A stretch of DNA of 32,874 bases from Streptomyces hilarionis (GTDB lineage Bacteria > Actinomycetota > Actinomycetes > Streptomycetales > Streptomycetaceae), in contig NZ_JAHHIT010000108.1 in assembly GCF_024539675.1 (NCBI RefSeq), positions 1-32,874 of the forward strand, in the 5' to 3' direction. Below the pieces are notes generated by a model. That model was given only the letters and a program-made list of their open reading frames with translations, was not told the origin of the DNA and did not search any database. The number at the start of each line of letters is the position of its first letter. Within the stretch, counting starts at the first letter, position 1. The translations under genes were made by a program, and so were the position numbers. Below, piece by piece: positions 21,996-30,927 of this stretch.

Positions 21996-24900
21996 GGCAG
22001 CGCAGCAGGGGGAGCGGCGGAGCTGGACGCACAGACTGGCCCGGTACGCCTGGCGTCATCCGGCCGACGTGGTCCTCGCCCTCGGCTCCTCGCTGGGCGG
22101 CATGGCCGTCATGGCGCTGGTCCCGCTGGTCACCAAGGTGATCATCGACGACGTCATCGGCGACCACAGCCGCGGCATGGCGCCCTGGGCCGGGGCCCTG
22201 ATAGCCGCCGCCGTGCTGGTCTACGCCCTCACCTACGTGCGCCGCTACTACGGCGGACGGCTCGCCCTCGCCGTCCAGCACGATCTGCGGACCGAGATGT
22301 TCGACACGATCACCCGGCTCGACGGCCGCCGGCAGGACGAGCTGTCCACCGGCCAGGTCGTCGGCCGCGCGACCAGCGACCTCCAGCTCATCCAGGGCCT
22401 GCTCTTCATGCTCCCGATGACGATCGGGAACCTGCTGCTGTTCGCGATCTCCCTGGTGATCATGGCGTGGCTGTCGCTGCCGCTGACCCTGGTCGCCCTG
22501 GCCGTGGCGCCCGCCCTCGCGTACATCGCGCGGCGCAGCCGGACCAGGCTGCACCCCGCCACCTGGTACGCGCAGGCTCAGGCGGCGGCGGTCGCGGGCG
22601 TGGTCGACGGCGCCGTCAGCGGCGTCCGCGTGGTCAAGGGCTTCGGTCAGGAGGACCAGGAGACCGGCAAGCTGCGCGAGGTCGGCCGCCGGCTCTTCGC
22701 CGGGCGGATGCGCACCATCCGGCTGAACAGCGCCTACACCCCGGCCCTCCAGGCCGTCCCCGCCCTCGGCCAGGTCGCCATGCTGGCCCTCGGCGGCTGG
22801 CTGGCCGTGCGCGGCCACATCACCCTCGGCACCTTCGTCGCCTTCTCCACCTACCTCGCCCAGCTCGTCGGCCCGGTCCGGATGCTCGCCGTGGTGCTCA
22901 CCGTCGGCCAGCAGGCCCGCGCGGGCACCGAGCGCGTCCTGGAACTGATCGACACCGAGCCGTCGATGCGGGACGGCGCCAAGGAGCTGCCCGCCGACGC
23001 CCCGGCCACGGTGGAGTTCGACGACGTCGCGTTCGGCTACGACCCCGACCAGCCCGTCCTCGACGGCCTCACCTTCGAGATCCGCCCCGGCGAGACCCTG
23101 GCGGTGGTCGGCTCGTCCGGCTCCGGGAAGTCCACGGTCTCGCTGCTGCTGCCCCGCTTCTACGACGTCACCCGGGGCGCCGTCCTCATCGGCGGCCACG
23201 ACGTGCGCGAGCTGACCCTCGACTCGCTGCGCGCCGCGATCGGCCTGGTCCCCGAGGACTCCTTCCTGTTCTCCGACACGGTCCGCGCCAACATCGCGTA
23301 CGGCCGTCCCGACGCGACCCAGGAGCAGATCGAGGCCGCCGCCCGCGCCGCCCAGGCCGACCGGTTCATCGCCGAGCTGCCCGACGGCTACGACACCACG
23401 GTCGGCGAGCACGGCCTCACCCTCTCCGGCGGCCAGCGCCAGCGCGTCGCCCTGGCCCGGGCGATCCTCACCGACCCGCGCCTGCTCGTCCTGGACGACG
23501 CGACCTCCGCCGTGGACGCCGGCGTCGAGCACGAGATCCACGAGGCCCTCAAGCAGGTCATGCGGGGCCGCACGACCCTGCTGATCGCCCACCGCCGCTC
23601 CACCCTGAACCTCGCCGACCGCATCGCCGTGCTCGACGGCGGCCGGCTCGCCGACCTCGGCACCCACGAGGAGCTTCAGAAGCGCTCCGCGCTCTACCGC
23701 CGCCTGCTCACCGACCCCGACGAGCTCGGCGCCGTCTCGCCCGGCCACGCGCTCCAGGTCGCGCCGAGCGAGGACACCACCGTCCGCGAGGAGCTGGACG
23801 CCGAGTTCGACGCCGAGCGCGGTGTGACCCCCAGGCTGTGGACGGGCGACCGCGAACCCAAGGACACGGCCCTGTCCGGGTCGCCCGCCACCCCCGGCCT
23901 CCTCGCCCAGGTCGAGGCGCTGCCCCCGGCCCTCGACACGCCGGACGTCGACGAGCGGCGCGCCGTCCGGCCCGAGGAGTCGTACGGGCTGCGCCGGCTG
24001 CTGCGCGGCTTCGGCGCGCCCCTGCTCGTCAGCCTCGCGCTGGTCGCCGTCGACGCCGGGACGAGCCTGCTGCTGCCGGTGATGATCCGGCACGGCATCG
24101 ACCAGGGCGTGACCCGGGCCGCGCTGGGCGCCGTCTGGGCAGCCGCCCTGCTCGCCCTGCTCGCCGTGGTCGTGCAGTGGGCCGCGCAGACCGGCGAGAT
24201 CCGGATGACCGGCCGCACCGGCGAGCGGGTCCTCTACACCCTGCGTCTGAAGATCTTCGCCCAGCTCCAGCGCCTCGGGCTCGACTACTACGAGCGCGAG
24301 CTGACCGGCCGGATCATGACGCGGATGACGACGGACGTCGACGCCCTGTCCACGTTCTTGCAGACCGGCCTGGTCACCGCCTTCGTCTCGGTCGTCACCT
24401 TCTTCGGCATCATGGTCGCCCTGCTGGTGATCGACGTGCAGCTGGCGCTGGTCGTCTTCGCCACGCTCCCGCCGCTGGCCGTCGCCACCTACTTCTTCCG
24501 CAGGGCGAGCGTCAGGGCGTACGAACTCGCCCGCGAGCGCGTGTCGACGGTCAACGCCGACCTCCAGGAGTCCGTGTCCGGGCTCAGGATCGTGCAGGCC
24601 TTCCGGCGCGAGCGGGACGGCGCGGCACGCTTCGCGGAGCGCTCCGACAGCTACCGCCTGGCGCGTATCCGGGGCCAGTGGCTGATCTCGGTCTACTTCC
24701 CGTTCGTGCAGTTCCTGTCGTCGGTCGCGGCCGCGGCGGTCCTCATCACCGGCGCGGGCCGGGTCGACGCCGCGACGCTGACCACCGGCGCCCTGGTCGC
24801 CTACCTCCTGTACATCGACCTCTTCTTCGCCCCCGTCCAGCAGCTCTCCCAGGTCTTCGACGGCTACCAGCAGGCCACCGTCTCCCTGGGCCGCATCCAG

Positions 24901-25719
24901 GAGCTGCTGCGCGAGCCGACGTCCACCGCGTCCGCCGACCAGCCGGTGGAGGTCCGCTCCCTGCGCGGCGAGATCGCCTTCGAGGGCGTGCACTTCGCGT
25001 ACGGCGCCGCCGACGAGCCCGAGGAGGCCCTGAGCGGCATCGAGCTGCGCATCCCGGCCGGCCAGACCGTCGCCTTCGTCGGCGAGACCGGCGCGGGCAA
25101 GTCGACCGTCGTCAAGCTGGTGGCCCGCTTCTACGACCCCACCGCGGGCCGGGTCACGGTCGACGGCGACGACCTGCGCTCCCTCGACCTCACCTCGTAC
25201 CGCCACCGGCTCGGCGTCGTCCCGCAGGAGGCGTACCTCTTCCCCGGCACCGTCCGCGACGCCATCGCCTACGGCCGGCCCGGGGCCACCGACGCCGAGG
25301 TGGAGGCGGCGGCCCGCGCGGTCGGCGCGCACGAGATGATCGCCACGCTCGACGGCGGCTATCTGCACCCGGTCGCCGAGCGCGGCCGCAACCTCTCCGC
25401 GGGCCAGCGCCAGCTGATCGCACTGGCCCGCGCCGAGCTGGTCGACCCGGACGTGCTGCTCCTCGACGAGGCGACCGCCGCCCTCGACCTCGCCACGGAG
25501 GCCCAGGTCAACCAGGCCACGGACCGGCTGGCCGGCCGCCGCACCACCCTGGTGGTCGCCCACCGGCTGACCACCGCGGCCCGCGCGGACCGCGTCGTGG
25601 TGATGGACCACGGCCGGGTGGTGGAGGACGGCACGCACGACGAACTGCTGGCGCTGGAGGGCCGCTACGCCCGTCTGTGGCGCACCTTCGTGGGCGAGGA
25701 CGAGCCCGCGGCCGTCTGA
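21994..25719 (+). CDS. Single-chain ABC exporter (TMD-NBD-TMD-NBD) with one degenerate ATP site
   Basis: A 1241-residue fusion of two MsbA/MDR-type half-transporters. First half: membrane domain about 20-320, Walker A GSSGSGKST (Lys379), signature LSGGQ (477-481), Walker B ending Asp501-Asp502, H-loop His in LLIAHR. A charged linker spans about 575-660. Second half: membrane domain about 670-960, Walker A GETGAGKST (Lys1036), signature LSAGQ (1134-1138), Walker B with Asp1158-Glu1159, H-loop in VVAHR. NBD1 has Asp instead of the catalytic Glu, and its partner signature (LSAGQ) is altered, so one composite ATP site is degenerate, as in heterodimeric exporters. The GTG at 21994 has GGAAGG seven bases upstream, inside a hairpin. 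Substrate unknown; drug or lipid export is likely. Confidence 0.92.
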   Translation: MAAQQGERRSWTHRLARYAWRHPADVVLALGSSLGGMAVMALVPLVTKVIIDDVIGDHSRGMAPWAGALIAAAVLVYALTYVRRYYGGRLALAVQHDLRTEMFDTITRLDGRRQDELSTGQVVGRATSDLQLIQGLLFMLPMTIGNLLLFAISLVIMAWLSLPLTLVALAVAPALAYIARRSRTRLHPATWYAQAQAAAVAGVVDGAVSGVRVVKGFGQEDQETGKLREVGRRLFAGRMRTIRLNSAYTPALQAVPALGQVAMLALGGWLAVRGHITLGTFVAFSTYLAQLVGPVRMLAVVLTVGQQARAGTERVLELIDTEPSMRDGAKELPADAPATVEFDDVAFGYDPDQPVLDGLTFEIRPGETLAVVGSSGSGKSTVSLLLPRFYDVTRGAVLIGGHDVRELTLDSLRAAIGLVPEDSFLFSDTVRANIAYGRPDATQEQIEAAARAAQADRFIAELPDGYDTTVGEHGLTLSGGQRQRVALARAILTDPRLLVLDDATSAVDAGVEHEIHEALKQVMRGRTTLLIAHRRSTLNLADRIAVLDGGRLADLGTHEELQKRSALYRRLLTDPDELGAVSPGHALQVAPSEDTTVREELDAEFDAERGVTPRLWTGDREPKDTALSGSPATPGLLAQVEALPPALDTPDVDERRAVRPEESYGLRRLLRGFGAPLLVSLALVAVDAGTSLLLPVMIRHGIDQGVTRAALGAVWAAALLALLAVVVQWAAQTGEIRMTGRTGERVLYTLRLKIFAQLQRLGLDYYERELTGRIMTRMTTDVDALSTFLQTGLVTAFVSVVTFFGIMVALLVIDVQLALVVFATLPPLAVATYFFRRASVRAYELARERVSTVNADLQESVSGLRIVQAFRRERDGAARFAERSDSYRLARIRGQWLISVYFPFVQFLSSVAAAAVLITGAGRVDAATLTTGALVAYLLYIDLFFAPVQQLSQVFDGYQQATVSLGRIQELLREPTSTASADQPVEVRSLRGEIAFEGVHFAYGAADEPEEALSGIELRIPAGQTVAFVGETGAGKSTVVKLVARFYDPTAGRVTVDGDDLRSLDLTSYRHRLGVVPQEAYLFPGTVRDAIAYGRPGATDAEVEAAARAVGAHEMIATLDGGYLHPVAERGRNLSAGQRQLIALARAELVDPDVLLLDEATAALDLATEAQVNQATDRLAGRRTTLVVAHRLTTAARADRVVVMDHGRVVEDGTHDELLALEGRYARLWRTFVGEDEPAAV

Positions 25720-25737
25720 TCCGCTCCCGGGCCCGGC

Positions 25738-25759
25738 CGCGCCCACGGCCGTGGCCGCG
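25738..25759 (+). terminator. Palindromic terminator candidate after the ABC exporter
   Basis: CGCGCCCACGG (25738-25748) and CCGTGGCCGCG (25749-25759) are complementary except for one position. It starts 19 bases after the stop codon. Confidence 0.45.
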
Positions 25760-25784
25760 CAACCATCCGACGGGTGTCGGGCGT

Positions 25785-25800
25785 CCGTACATCAGTACGG
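25785..25800. promoter_or_regulatory. CCGTAC-ATCA-GTACGG inverted repeat upstream of the small exported protein gene
   Basis: Six-base perfect arms around a 4-base centre, 47 bases before the GTG at 25847. It may be an operator or part of the promoter; nothing identifies the binding protein. Confidence 0.35.
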
Positions 25801-25846
25801 CTGACGCGAGCGGCCATCTCGTACGGGGAACGTGGGAGGACGGATC

Positions 25847-26401
25847 GTGGGCACAGGCGCTTCGGGGCCGAGTGGGCCGACCGGGCTGAAACGCCCGGCA
25901 GCGAGGACGGGGACGACGGGGGAGAGGGCGGCGACCGGCGCGGACGGCTCGCGGGCGACGGAGGCCGCGCAGGACGCGCGGGCCGCTGCGGGCGCGAGGA
26001 GCGCGCGCGGCGCGAAGGGCGCGGCGGGCAGGCGGGTGGCCGCGGGGCTGATCCTTCTGATCGTCGCCGCTCTGCTCGCCGTCGCCGCCCCGGGCGCCGC
26101 CCAGGCCGCCACCGCCACCGGCTGCCCGGGCCGCAAGGTGCGCACCCTGCCCTTCTCCACGGGCTCCGTGCAGATCTTCCGCGACGGCGGCTTCGTCTGC
26201 GCCGTCACCGTGCAGAGGCACCCGGGCACCAGGCGGCTGATCTCGGTGAGCGTGCAGGCGCGCGGCCTTCGCGCCGTGGCCAAGTCCCGTCGCCACACCC
26301 TCAGTTCGCCCCCCGCCCGGGTGTACGCGGGCCACCGCTACGTGCGGGTCACGGGAACGGTGACCGGCGGCTCGTACCGTTCCGCCTGGTTCCAGTGCTG
26401 A
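25847..26401 (+). CDS. Small exported or membrane-anchored protein with a long N-terminal extension
   Basis: 184 residues from the GTG at 25847, chosen because GGAGGA lies six bases upstream. Residues 1-61 are Ala/Gly/Arg/Thr-rich and hydrophilic. A hydrophobic segment follows (VAAGLILLIVAALLAVAA, 64-81) with a signal-peptidase-like APGAAQA, then a basic mature domain of about 96 residues with Cys93, Cys118 and a C-terminal Cys184. No family recognised. A later in-frame GTG at codon 64 would give a conventional short signal peptide but has a poor ribosome site and would lose the positive n-region. It stands alone between the ABC exporter and the S37 peptidase. Function unknown. Confidence 0.7.
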   Translation: MGTGASGPSGPTGLKRPAARTGTTGERAATGADGSRATEAAQDARAAAGARSARGAKGAAGRRVAAGLILLIVAALLAVAAPGAAQAATATGCPGRKVRTLPFSTGSVQIFRDGGFVCAVTVQRHPGTRRLISVSVQARGLRAVAKSRRHTLSSPPARVYAGHRYVRVTGTVTGGSYRSAWFQC

Positions 26402-26497
26402 AGATCCCGGTGAAGTGCCAAGCCCCTCTGGTGTGACGGGTGTTGCTCCGATACCTTCCGGCGACGCACATCTGTCTCACAGGGAGGGTGCACGCGC

Positions 26498-27910
26498 ATG
26501 CGCAAGGCGCTCAGATGGCTGCTCGCGCTCATGGTGCTCATAGGCACACTGAGCACGGCGGGAGCGGCCACCGCCGCAACACCGGAGGCCGTCGACATCA
26601 AGGACCGGCTCCTCGCCGTGCCGGGCATGAGCCTGGTCGAGGAGAAGCCGTACCCCGGCTACCGCTTCTTCGTCCTCAACTACACCCAGCCGGTGGACCA
26701 CAGGCACCCCGCGAAGGGCACGTTCCAGCAGCGGATCACCGTGCTGCACAAGGACGTCAGCCGCCCGACGGTCTTCTACACCGGCGGCTACAACGTCTCC
26801 ACGACGCCGGGCCGCCGTGAGCCCACCCAGATCGTGGACGGCAACCAGGTCTCCATGGAGTACCGCTTCTTCACCCCGTCCCGCCCGTCCCCGGCCGACT
26901 GGTCCAAGCTGGACATCTGGCAGGCGGCGAGCGACCAGCACCGCATCTTCACCGCGCTGAAGAAGATCTACGGCAAGAAGTGGATCTCCACCGGCGGCTC
27001 CAAGGGCGGCATGACGGCCACCTACTACGAGCGCTTCTACCCCCGGGACATGGACGGCGTCGTGGCCTACGTGGCCCCGAACGACGTCGTCAACGACGAG
27101 GACTCGGCCTACGACCGCTTCTTCGCCTCCGTCGGCACCAAGGAGTGCCGCGACCGGCTGAACGCCGTGCAGCGCGAGGCGCTGGTGCGCCGGGCGCCAC
27201 TGGAGAAGAAGTACGAGGCGTACGCGGCCGAGAACGGCTACACCTTCACCACCATCGGCAGCCTGGACCGCGCCTACGAGGCGGTCGTCCTCGACTACGT
27301 CTGGGGCTTCTGGCAGTACAGCCTGCTGTCCGACTGCGCCTCGATCCCGGCCGACGCGGCCACCGCCACGGACGACGAGATCTGGAACTCGGTCGACGCG
27401 ATCTCCGGCTTCTCCGCCTACGCCGACCAGGGCCTGGCGACGTACACCCCGTACTACTACCAGGCGGGCACCCAACTCGGCGCGCCCACCATCCACTTCC
27501 CGCACATCGAGAAGAAGTACGTCCGCTACGGCTACCAGCCGCCGCGCAACTTCGTCCCCCGCGACATCCCGATGACGTTCCAGCCGACGGCCATGCGCGA
27601 CGTCGACTCGTGGGTGCGGCACAACGCCCGGCACATGCTCTTCGTCTACGGCCAGAACGACCCGTGGGGCGCCGAGCGGTTCCGGCCGGGCAAGGGCGCG
27701 AAGGACAGCTACGTCTTCACCGCCCCCGGCCTGAACCACGGCGCGAACGTGGCCGGTCTCGTCGCGGACCAGAAGGCGCTGGCCACGGCCCGCATCCTGG
27801 ACTGGGCCGGCGTCCCGGCGCCGACCGCCTCCCAGGCCAGGCCGCTGGCGAAGTTCGACGCACGACTGGACGTGCGCGACATCGAACGAGAGCCCACGCT
27901 GCGCCCGTAG
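26498..27910 (+). CDS. Secreted serine peptidase, family S37 (PS-10-type aminopeptidase)
   Basis: 470 residues. The Sec signal peptide is MRKALRWLLALMVLIGTLST followed by AGAATA, cleaving near residue 27. The mature enzyme is an alpha/beta hydrolase with nucleophile Ser168 in GGSKGGM, Asp388 in YGQNDPWG and His414 in GLNHGAN. This is the S37 pattern known from the Streptomyces lividans PS-10 peptidase, which removes short N-terminal peptides including prolyl ones. Length is typical. The ATG at 26498 follows GGGAGGG by about 10 bases. It should act outside the cell on peptides from protein breakdown. It is a single-gene unit with a strong terminator at 27931. Confidence 0.88.
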   Translation: MRKALRWLLALMVLIGTLSTAGAATAATPEAVDIKDRLLAVPGMSLVEEKPYPGYRFFVLNYTQPVDHRHPAKGTFQQRITVLHKDVSRPTVFYTGGYNVSTTPGRREPTQIVDGNQVSMEYRFFTPSRPSPADWSKLDIWQAASDQHRIFTALKKIYGKKWISTGGSKGGMTATYYERFYPRDMDGVVAYVAPNDVVNDEDSAYDRFFASVGTKECRDRLNAVQREALVRRAPLEKKYEAYAAENGYTFTTIGSLDRAYEAVVLDYVWGFWQYSLLSDCASIPADAATATDDEIWNSVDAISGFSAYADQGLATYTPYYYQAGTQLGAPTIHFPHIEKKYVRYGYQPPRNFVPRDIPMTFQPTAMRDVDSWVRHNARHMLFVYGQNDPWGAERFRPGKGAKDSYVFTAPGLNHGANVAGLVADQKALATARILDWAGVPAPTASQARPLAKFDARLDVRDIEREPTLRP

Positions 27911-27930
27911 CGCGACACCCGTCCCCCGGA

Positions 27931-27967
27931 CCGTGGGCGCCCGAGCAGCGAGCCCGGACGCCCACGG
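27931..27967 (+). terminator. Terminator after the S37 peptidase gene
   Basis: CCGTGGGCGCCCG (27931-27943) and CGGACGCCCACGG (27955-27967) pair at 12 of 13 positions with an 11-base loop, 20 bases past the stop codon. Confidence 0.75.
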
Positions 27968-28074
27968 CCCGGCGGGCGAGGCGCGCGCCCCGGGGGGGCC
28001 GGCGCCACAGGCCCGGTCCGGCCGCCCTACCGCACGTTCCGGTGACCCGTGCCGGAAACCGGCGAATCCCCCGG

Positions 28075-28092
28075 CGCGGCGCCGGCGCCGCG
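28075..28092. repeat. 18-base perfect palindrome upstream of a membrane protein gene
   Basis: CGCGGCGCCGGCGCCGCG is self-complementary and lies 36 bases before the ATG at 28129. It may be an operator or simply a GC-rich hairpin; nothing else in 27968-28128 looks like a gene. Confidence 0.4.
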
Positions 28093-28128
28093 GGAGGCTA
28101 CGCGTCGTCGCCTACCGCGGAGCCGCCG

Positions 28129-28956
28129 ATGCCGTGCCACCCCCCGGCCCTCGATGTGAAGACGATCGCCGAGCTCTACTCGCAACTCTCCGGAGTGCTG
28201 GCCGGATTCGCGCTCGCGGCCGTGTTCATCATCATCTCCCACTTCCTCGGCGAGGCCGCGCCGCCCGGCCGCCGGGACGGCGTACTCCACCACGCGCTCC
28301 CGGCGCTCATCGCCGCCCTGCTCGGGCTGATCTTCAGCTCGCTCACCTACTGCATCGTCGCGGCCGACGGAGACAACGCGAGCCGCGCGCTGTTCGAGCA
28401 CCTCCTGGCCGGCGTCGGGTTCTCCGTCGCCGGAGCGCTGCTCGTCCTCGCCGCCGTCCTGCTCATCGAAGGCGTGCTGCCCCACGATCCCGTCCACTAC
28501 GCGCGGCGTCTGCTCGGCCAGTGCGCGCCGCTGCCGATGTTCGCCCTGCTGTGCGAGGGCGTCTACGCCCACGGCAAGGCGTACCACGGGGGGCGGGCCC
28601 CGGGATGGCTGGGCATCCTGATCGCCGTGCTGCTGTCCGCACTGCTCGCGGTGTCCGTCCTCGGCTATGTCGCCTACGGGCGGCCCGCGCTGGACGGGAT
28701 CCGGGTGACCGGCGGCGCGGCCACCCGGACGATCGCGGTGCACGGTCTGTCCGTCGTGACTCTCTGCCTGGTGGGCGTCGTGACGACGATGGGTCTCGCC
28801 CGCACGGGCTGTTCCGTGCCCGAGGGATCCGTGGTCGTCGTGCTGCTCTGCGGATTCCTTGCGTCCGTCGGGCTGTGCGTGTGGCTCTTCGTCACCCGCC
28901 CGGCCCGCCCCGCGGCCCCGGTCCCGGCTCCCGCTCCGGCGCCCCTGACCCCATGA
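28129..28956 (+). CDS. Seven-helix membrane protein of unknown function
   Basis: 275 residues. Hydrophobic stretches occur at roughly 21-42 (GVLAGFALAAVFIIISHF), 56-78, 90-112, 125-140, 158-180, 200-220 and 228-248, so about seven membrane passes. It ends in a Pro/Ala-rich cytoplasmic or external tail. Motif-like features are few. The ATG at 28129 was chosen because GGAG lies six bases upstream (28119-28122). It follows the S37 gene after a terminator, and is convergent with the GH3 gene. No family recognised; it could be a sensor-like or transport-associated integral protein. Confidence 0.72.
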   Translation: MPCHPPALDVKTIAELYSQLSGVLAGFALAAVFIIISHFLGEAAPPGRRDGVLHHALPALIAALLGLIFSSLTYCIVAADGDNASRALFEHLLAGVGFSVAGALLVLAAVLLIEGVLPHDPVHYARRLLGQCAPLPMFALLCEGVYAHGKAYHGGRAPGWLGILIAVLLSALLAVSVLGYVAYGRPALDGIRVTGGAATRTIAVHGLSVVTLCLVGVVTTMGLARTGCSVPEGSVVVVLLCGFLASVGLCVWLFVTRPARPAAPVPAPAPAPLTP

Positions 28957-29006
28957 CGATGCGTCGGGCGCCGGCACGGGTCGGGTGAACAGCCCTGCCC
29001 ACCGTG

Positions 29007-30791
29007 TCAGTAGCCCAGACCGTGGCCGATCGGGTACAGCACCCGGGGCGGGTCGTCCGGGCGTTGGACGGGGACCGGGAGGCGGCCGCGGGGGGAGACC
29101 GTGCCGGCGATCACGCGGGCGGCCGCGCGCAGGTCGACGTCGCTCCAGCAGTAGGTCGCCAGGCAGGCCTTCGCGGACGGGAGGTGGGCGACGTCGTAGG
29201 GGTTGCGGACGGCCACCGCCACCACCGGGCGTCCCGTCGCGGTCAGCTCCCGCACCAGGGTGCGCTGCGAGCTGTCCGCCGTGACGTCGTAGGTCGTCAC
29301 CACCACGGCGTCGGCCCCGGCCGCCGCGGCCGCCGCCCGGGTGATCGTCTCGGGGGAGGGGTCCGTGCCCGTGGACAGGGCCGTCGCCGTGAAGCCGAGC
29401 GCGGTCAGGGCGGCGGCGAGGACCTCCGTGGGCGGGCCCGTCGTGCCGGACGGGGAGGCGGGGTCGGCGCCCAGCACCAGGATCCGGGGGTGGGTCCGGG
29501 AGGACAGCGGGAGCACGGGCCCCTCGTTGACGAGCAGCGTCGTGGTGCGCTCGGCGAGCCGGTCGGCCGCCGCCAGATGCGCCGGGGCGCCCACCGTCCG
29601 CCCGACGTCGCCCATGCGCACGTAGGGGTCGTCCAACAGGCCCAGCCGCGCCTTCAGCCGCAGGATCCGCAGCACCGACTCGTCGAGCCGCGCCTCGGTG
29701 AGCTCGCCGGCCCGCACGGCGTTCAGCACGGCGTTCCAGGCCACGTCGAGCCGGGGCGGGTTGAGGAGCTGGTCCACGCCCGCCCGCAGCGCGAGCACCG
29801 GCACCCGGTCGTCGCCGTACTTCGTGCGCACGCCCGCCATGTCGAGGGCGTCGGTGATCACGACCCCGTCGAAGCCGAGCCGTTCACGCAGGAGGCCGGT
29901 GACGACGGGCCGCGACAGGGTGGCGGGATCGCCGGAGGGGTCGAGGGAGGGCACGACGATGTGCGCGGTCATCAGGGAGTCGACGCCGGCCGCGACCGCC
30001 GCCCGGAACGGCGGCGCGTCCAGCGCCTCCCACTCCTCGCGCGTGTGGGTGATGACGGGGAAGCCGGTGTGGCTGTCGACGGCGGTGTCGCCGTGCCCGG
30101 GGAAGTGCTTGCCGGTCGCCGCGACCCCGGCGGCCCGGTAGCCCTCGATCTCGGCCGCGACCAGGCCGGCCACCGCGTCCGGGTCGGCGCCGAAGGAGCG
30201 GACGCCGATCACCGGGTTGGCCGGGTCGACGTTGACGTCGGCGACGGGGGAGTAGTCCTGCCGGACGCCCATGGCCCGCAGCTCACGGCCGGAGAGCAGG
30301 CCGAGGGTGCGGGCGTCGGCCCGGTCGCCTCCCGCCCCGATCGCCATCGCGCCGGGGAAGAGGGTGGCCGGTCTGCCCACCCGGCAGACGACGCCGTGCT
30401 CCTGGTCGGTCGAGATCAGCACCGGCAGACCGCGCGGCTGCCCGAGGGACGCCCGCTGGAGGCCGTCGGACAGCTCCGCGATCTGGTGCGGATCACGGGT
30501 GTTGTGCGCCCACGCGAAGTAGACGACCCCGCCGAGCCGGTAGCGCGCGATCACCTCGGCGGCGGTGCGCACGCCGAAGTCGGCGAGGTTGGCGTCGGCG
30601 TCGGCCGGGTCGGGCGCGGTCGCGGAGTGGCCGTGCACCCGCGAGACGAAGAGCTGACCGACCTTCTCCCGCAGGGTCATGCGCGACAGGAGGGCCTCGG
30701 GGCGGCGGTCGTCCGCGCGGGCCGTGCCGCCCGCGGCGAGGGCGGCGGTGACGCCGGCGGTGGCGGCGAGAACGGTGCGTCTGGAGGGCAT
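29007..30791 (-). CDS. Tat-exported glycoside hydrolase family 3, beta-N-acetylhexosaminidase type
   Basis: 594 residues. The N terminus SRRTVLAATAGVTAALAAGG with cleavage after TARA is a twin-arginine signal. The GH3 barrel carries the hexosaminidase signature KHFPGHGDTAVDSH (residues 228-241), including the Asp-His acid/base dyad at 239/241, and the nucleophile Asp314 in VVITDALDMAG. A C-terminal GH3 sandwich domain follows (LVLGADPASPSG, VVAVAVRNPYD). It should release N-acetylglucosamine from chito-oligosaccharides or cell-wall muropeptides outside the membrane. The ATG at 30791 has GGAAGGAG seven bases upstream. No DasR-type site is evident in the upstream gap. Whether it prefers chitin- or peptidoglycan-derived substrates is open. 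Confidence 0.9.
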   Translation of the reverse strand: MPSRRTVLAATAGVTAALAAGGTARADDRRPEALLSRMTLREKVGQLFVSRVHGHSATAPDPADADANLADFGVRTAAEVIARYRLGGVVYFAWAHNTRDPHQIAELSDGLQRASLGQPRGLPVLISTDQEHGVVCRVGRPATLFPGAMAIGAGGDRADARTLGLLSGRELRAMGVRQDYSPVADVNVDPANPVIGVRSFGADPDAVAGLVAAEIEGYRAAGVAATGKHFPGHGDTAVDSHTGFPVITHTREEWEALDAPPFRAAVAAGVDSLMTAHIVVPSLDPSGDPATLSRPVVTGLLRERLGFDGVVITDALDMAGVRTKYGDDRVPVLALRAGVDQLLNPPRLDVAWNAVLNAVRAGELTEARLDESVLRILRLKARLGLLDDPYVRMGDVGRTVGAPAHLAAADRLAERTTTLLVNEGPVLPLSSRTHPRILVLGADPASPSGTTGPPTEVLAAALTALGFTATALSTGTDPSPETITRAAAAAAGADAVVVTTYDVTADSSQRTLVRELTATGRPVVAVAVRNPYDVAHLPSAKACLATYCWSDVDLRAAARVIAGTVSPRGRLPVPVQRPDDPPRVLYPIGHGLGY

Positions 30792-30863
30792 GTGCGCTCC
30801 TTCCGGTGGGGGACCGGTGGCGCACGCTACCCGCGGCGGACCCGCCGCCGGCGCATTGGACGG

Positions 30864-30907
30864 GGCGCGCCGACGACCGCCGGACGGCGGGCCGGGCGCG
30901 GCGCGCC
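30864..30907. terminator. Stem-loop between the lysR and GH3 genes
   Basis: GGCGCGCCG (30864-30872) pairs perfectly with CGGCGCGCC (30899-30907). Inside it CCGCC and GGCGG form a second short stem. It follows the lysR stop at 30928 on the minus strand by about 20 bases. Confidence 0.6.
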
Positions 30908-30927
30908 GAAGGGGGCGGCCCGTCTCC

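Noticed and set aside
21607..25746. Very long open frame on the minus strand opposite the ABC exporter
   Set aside because: It is the GC-bias shadow of a gene with full domain motifs on the plus strand; its own sequence is low-complexity Asp/Gly/Arg-rich with no family features.
30792..30863. DasR site upstream of the GH3 hexosaminidase
   Set aside because: No TGGTCTAGACCA-like 16-mer is present; the gap contains only GC-rich sequence and the ribosome site.
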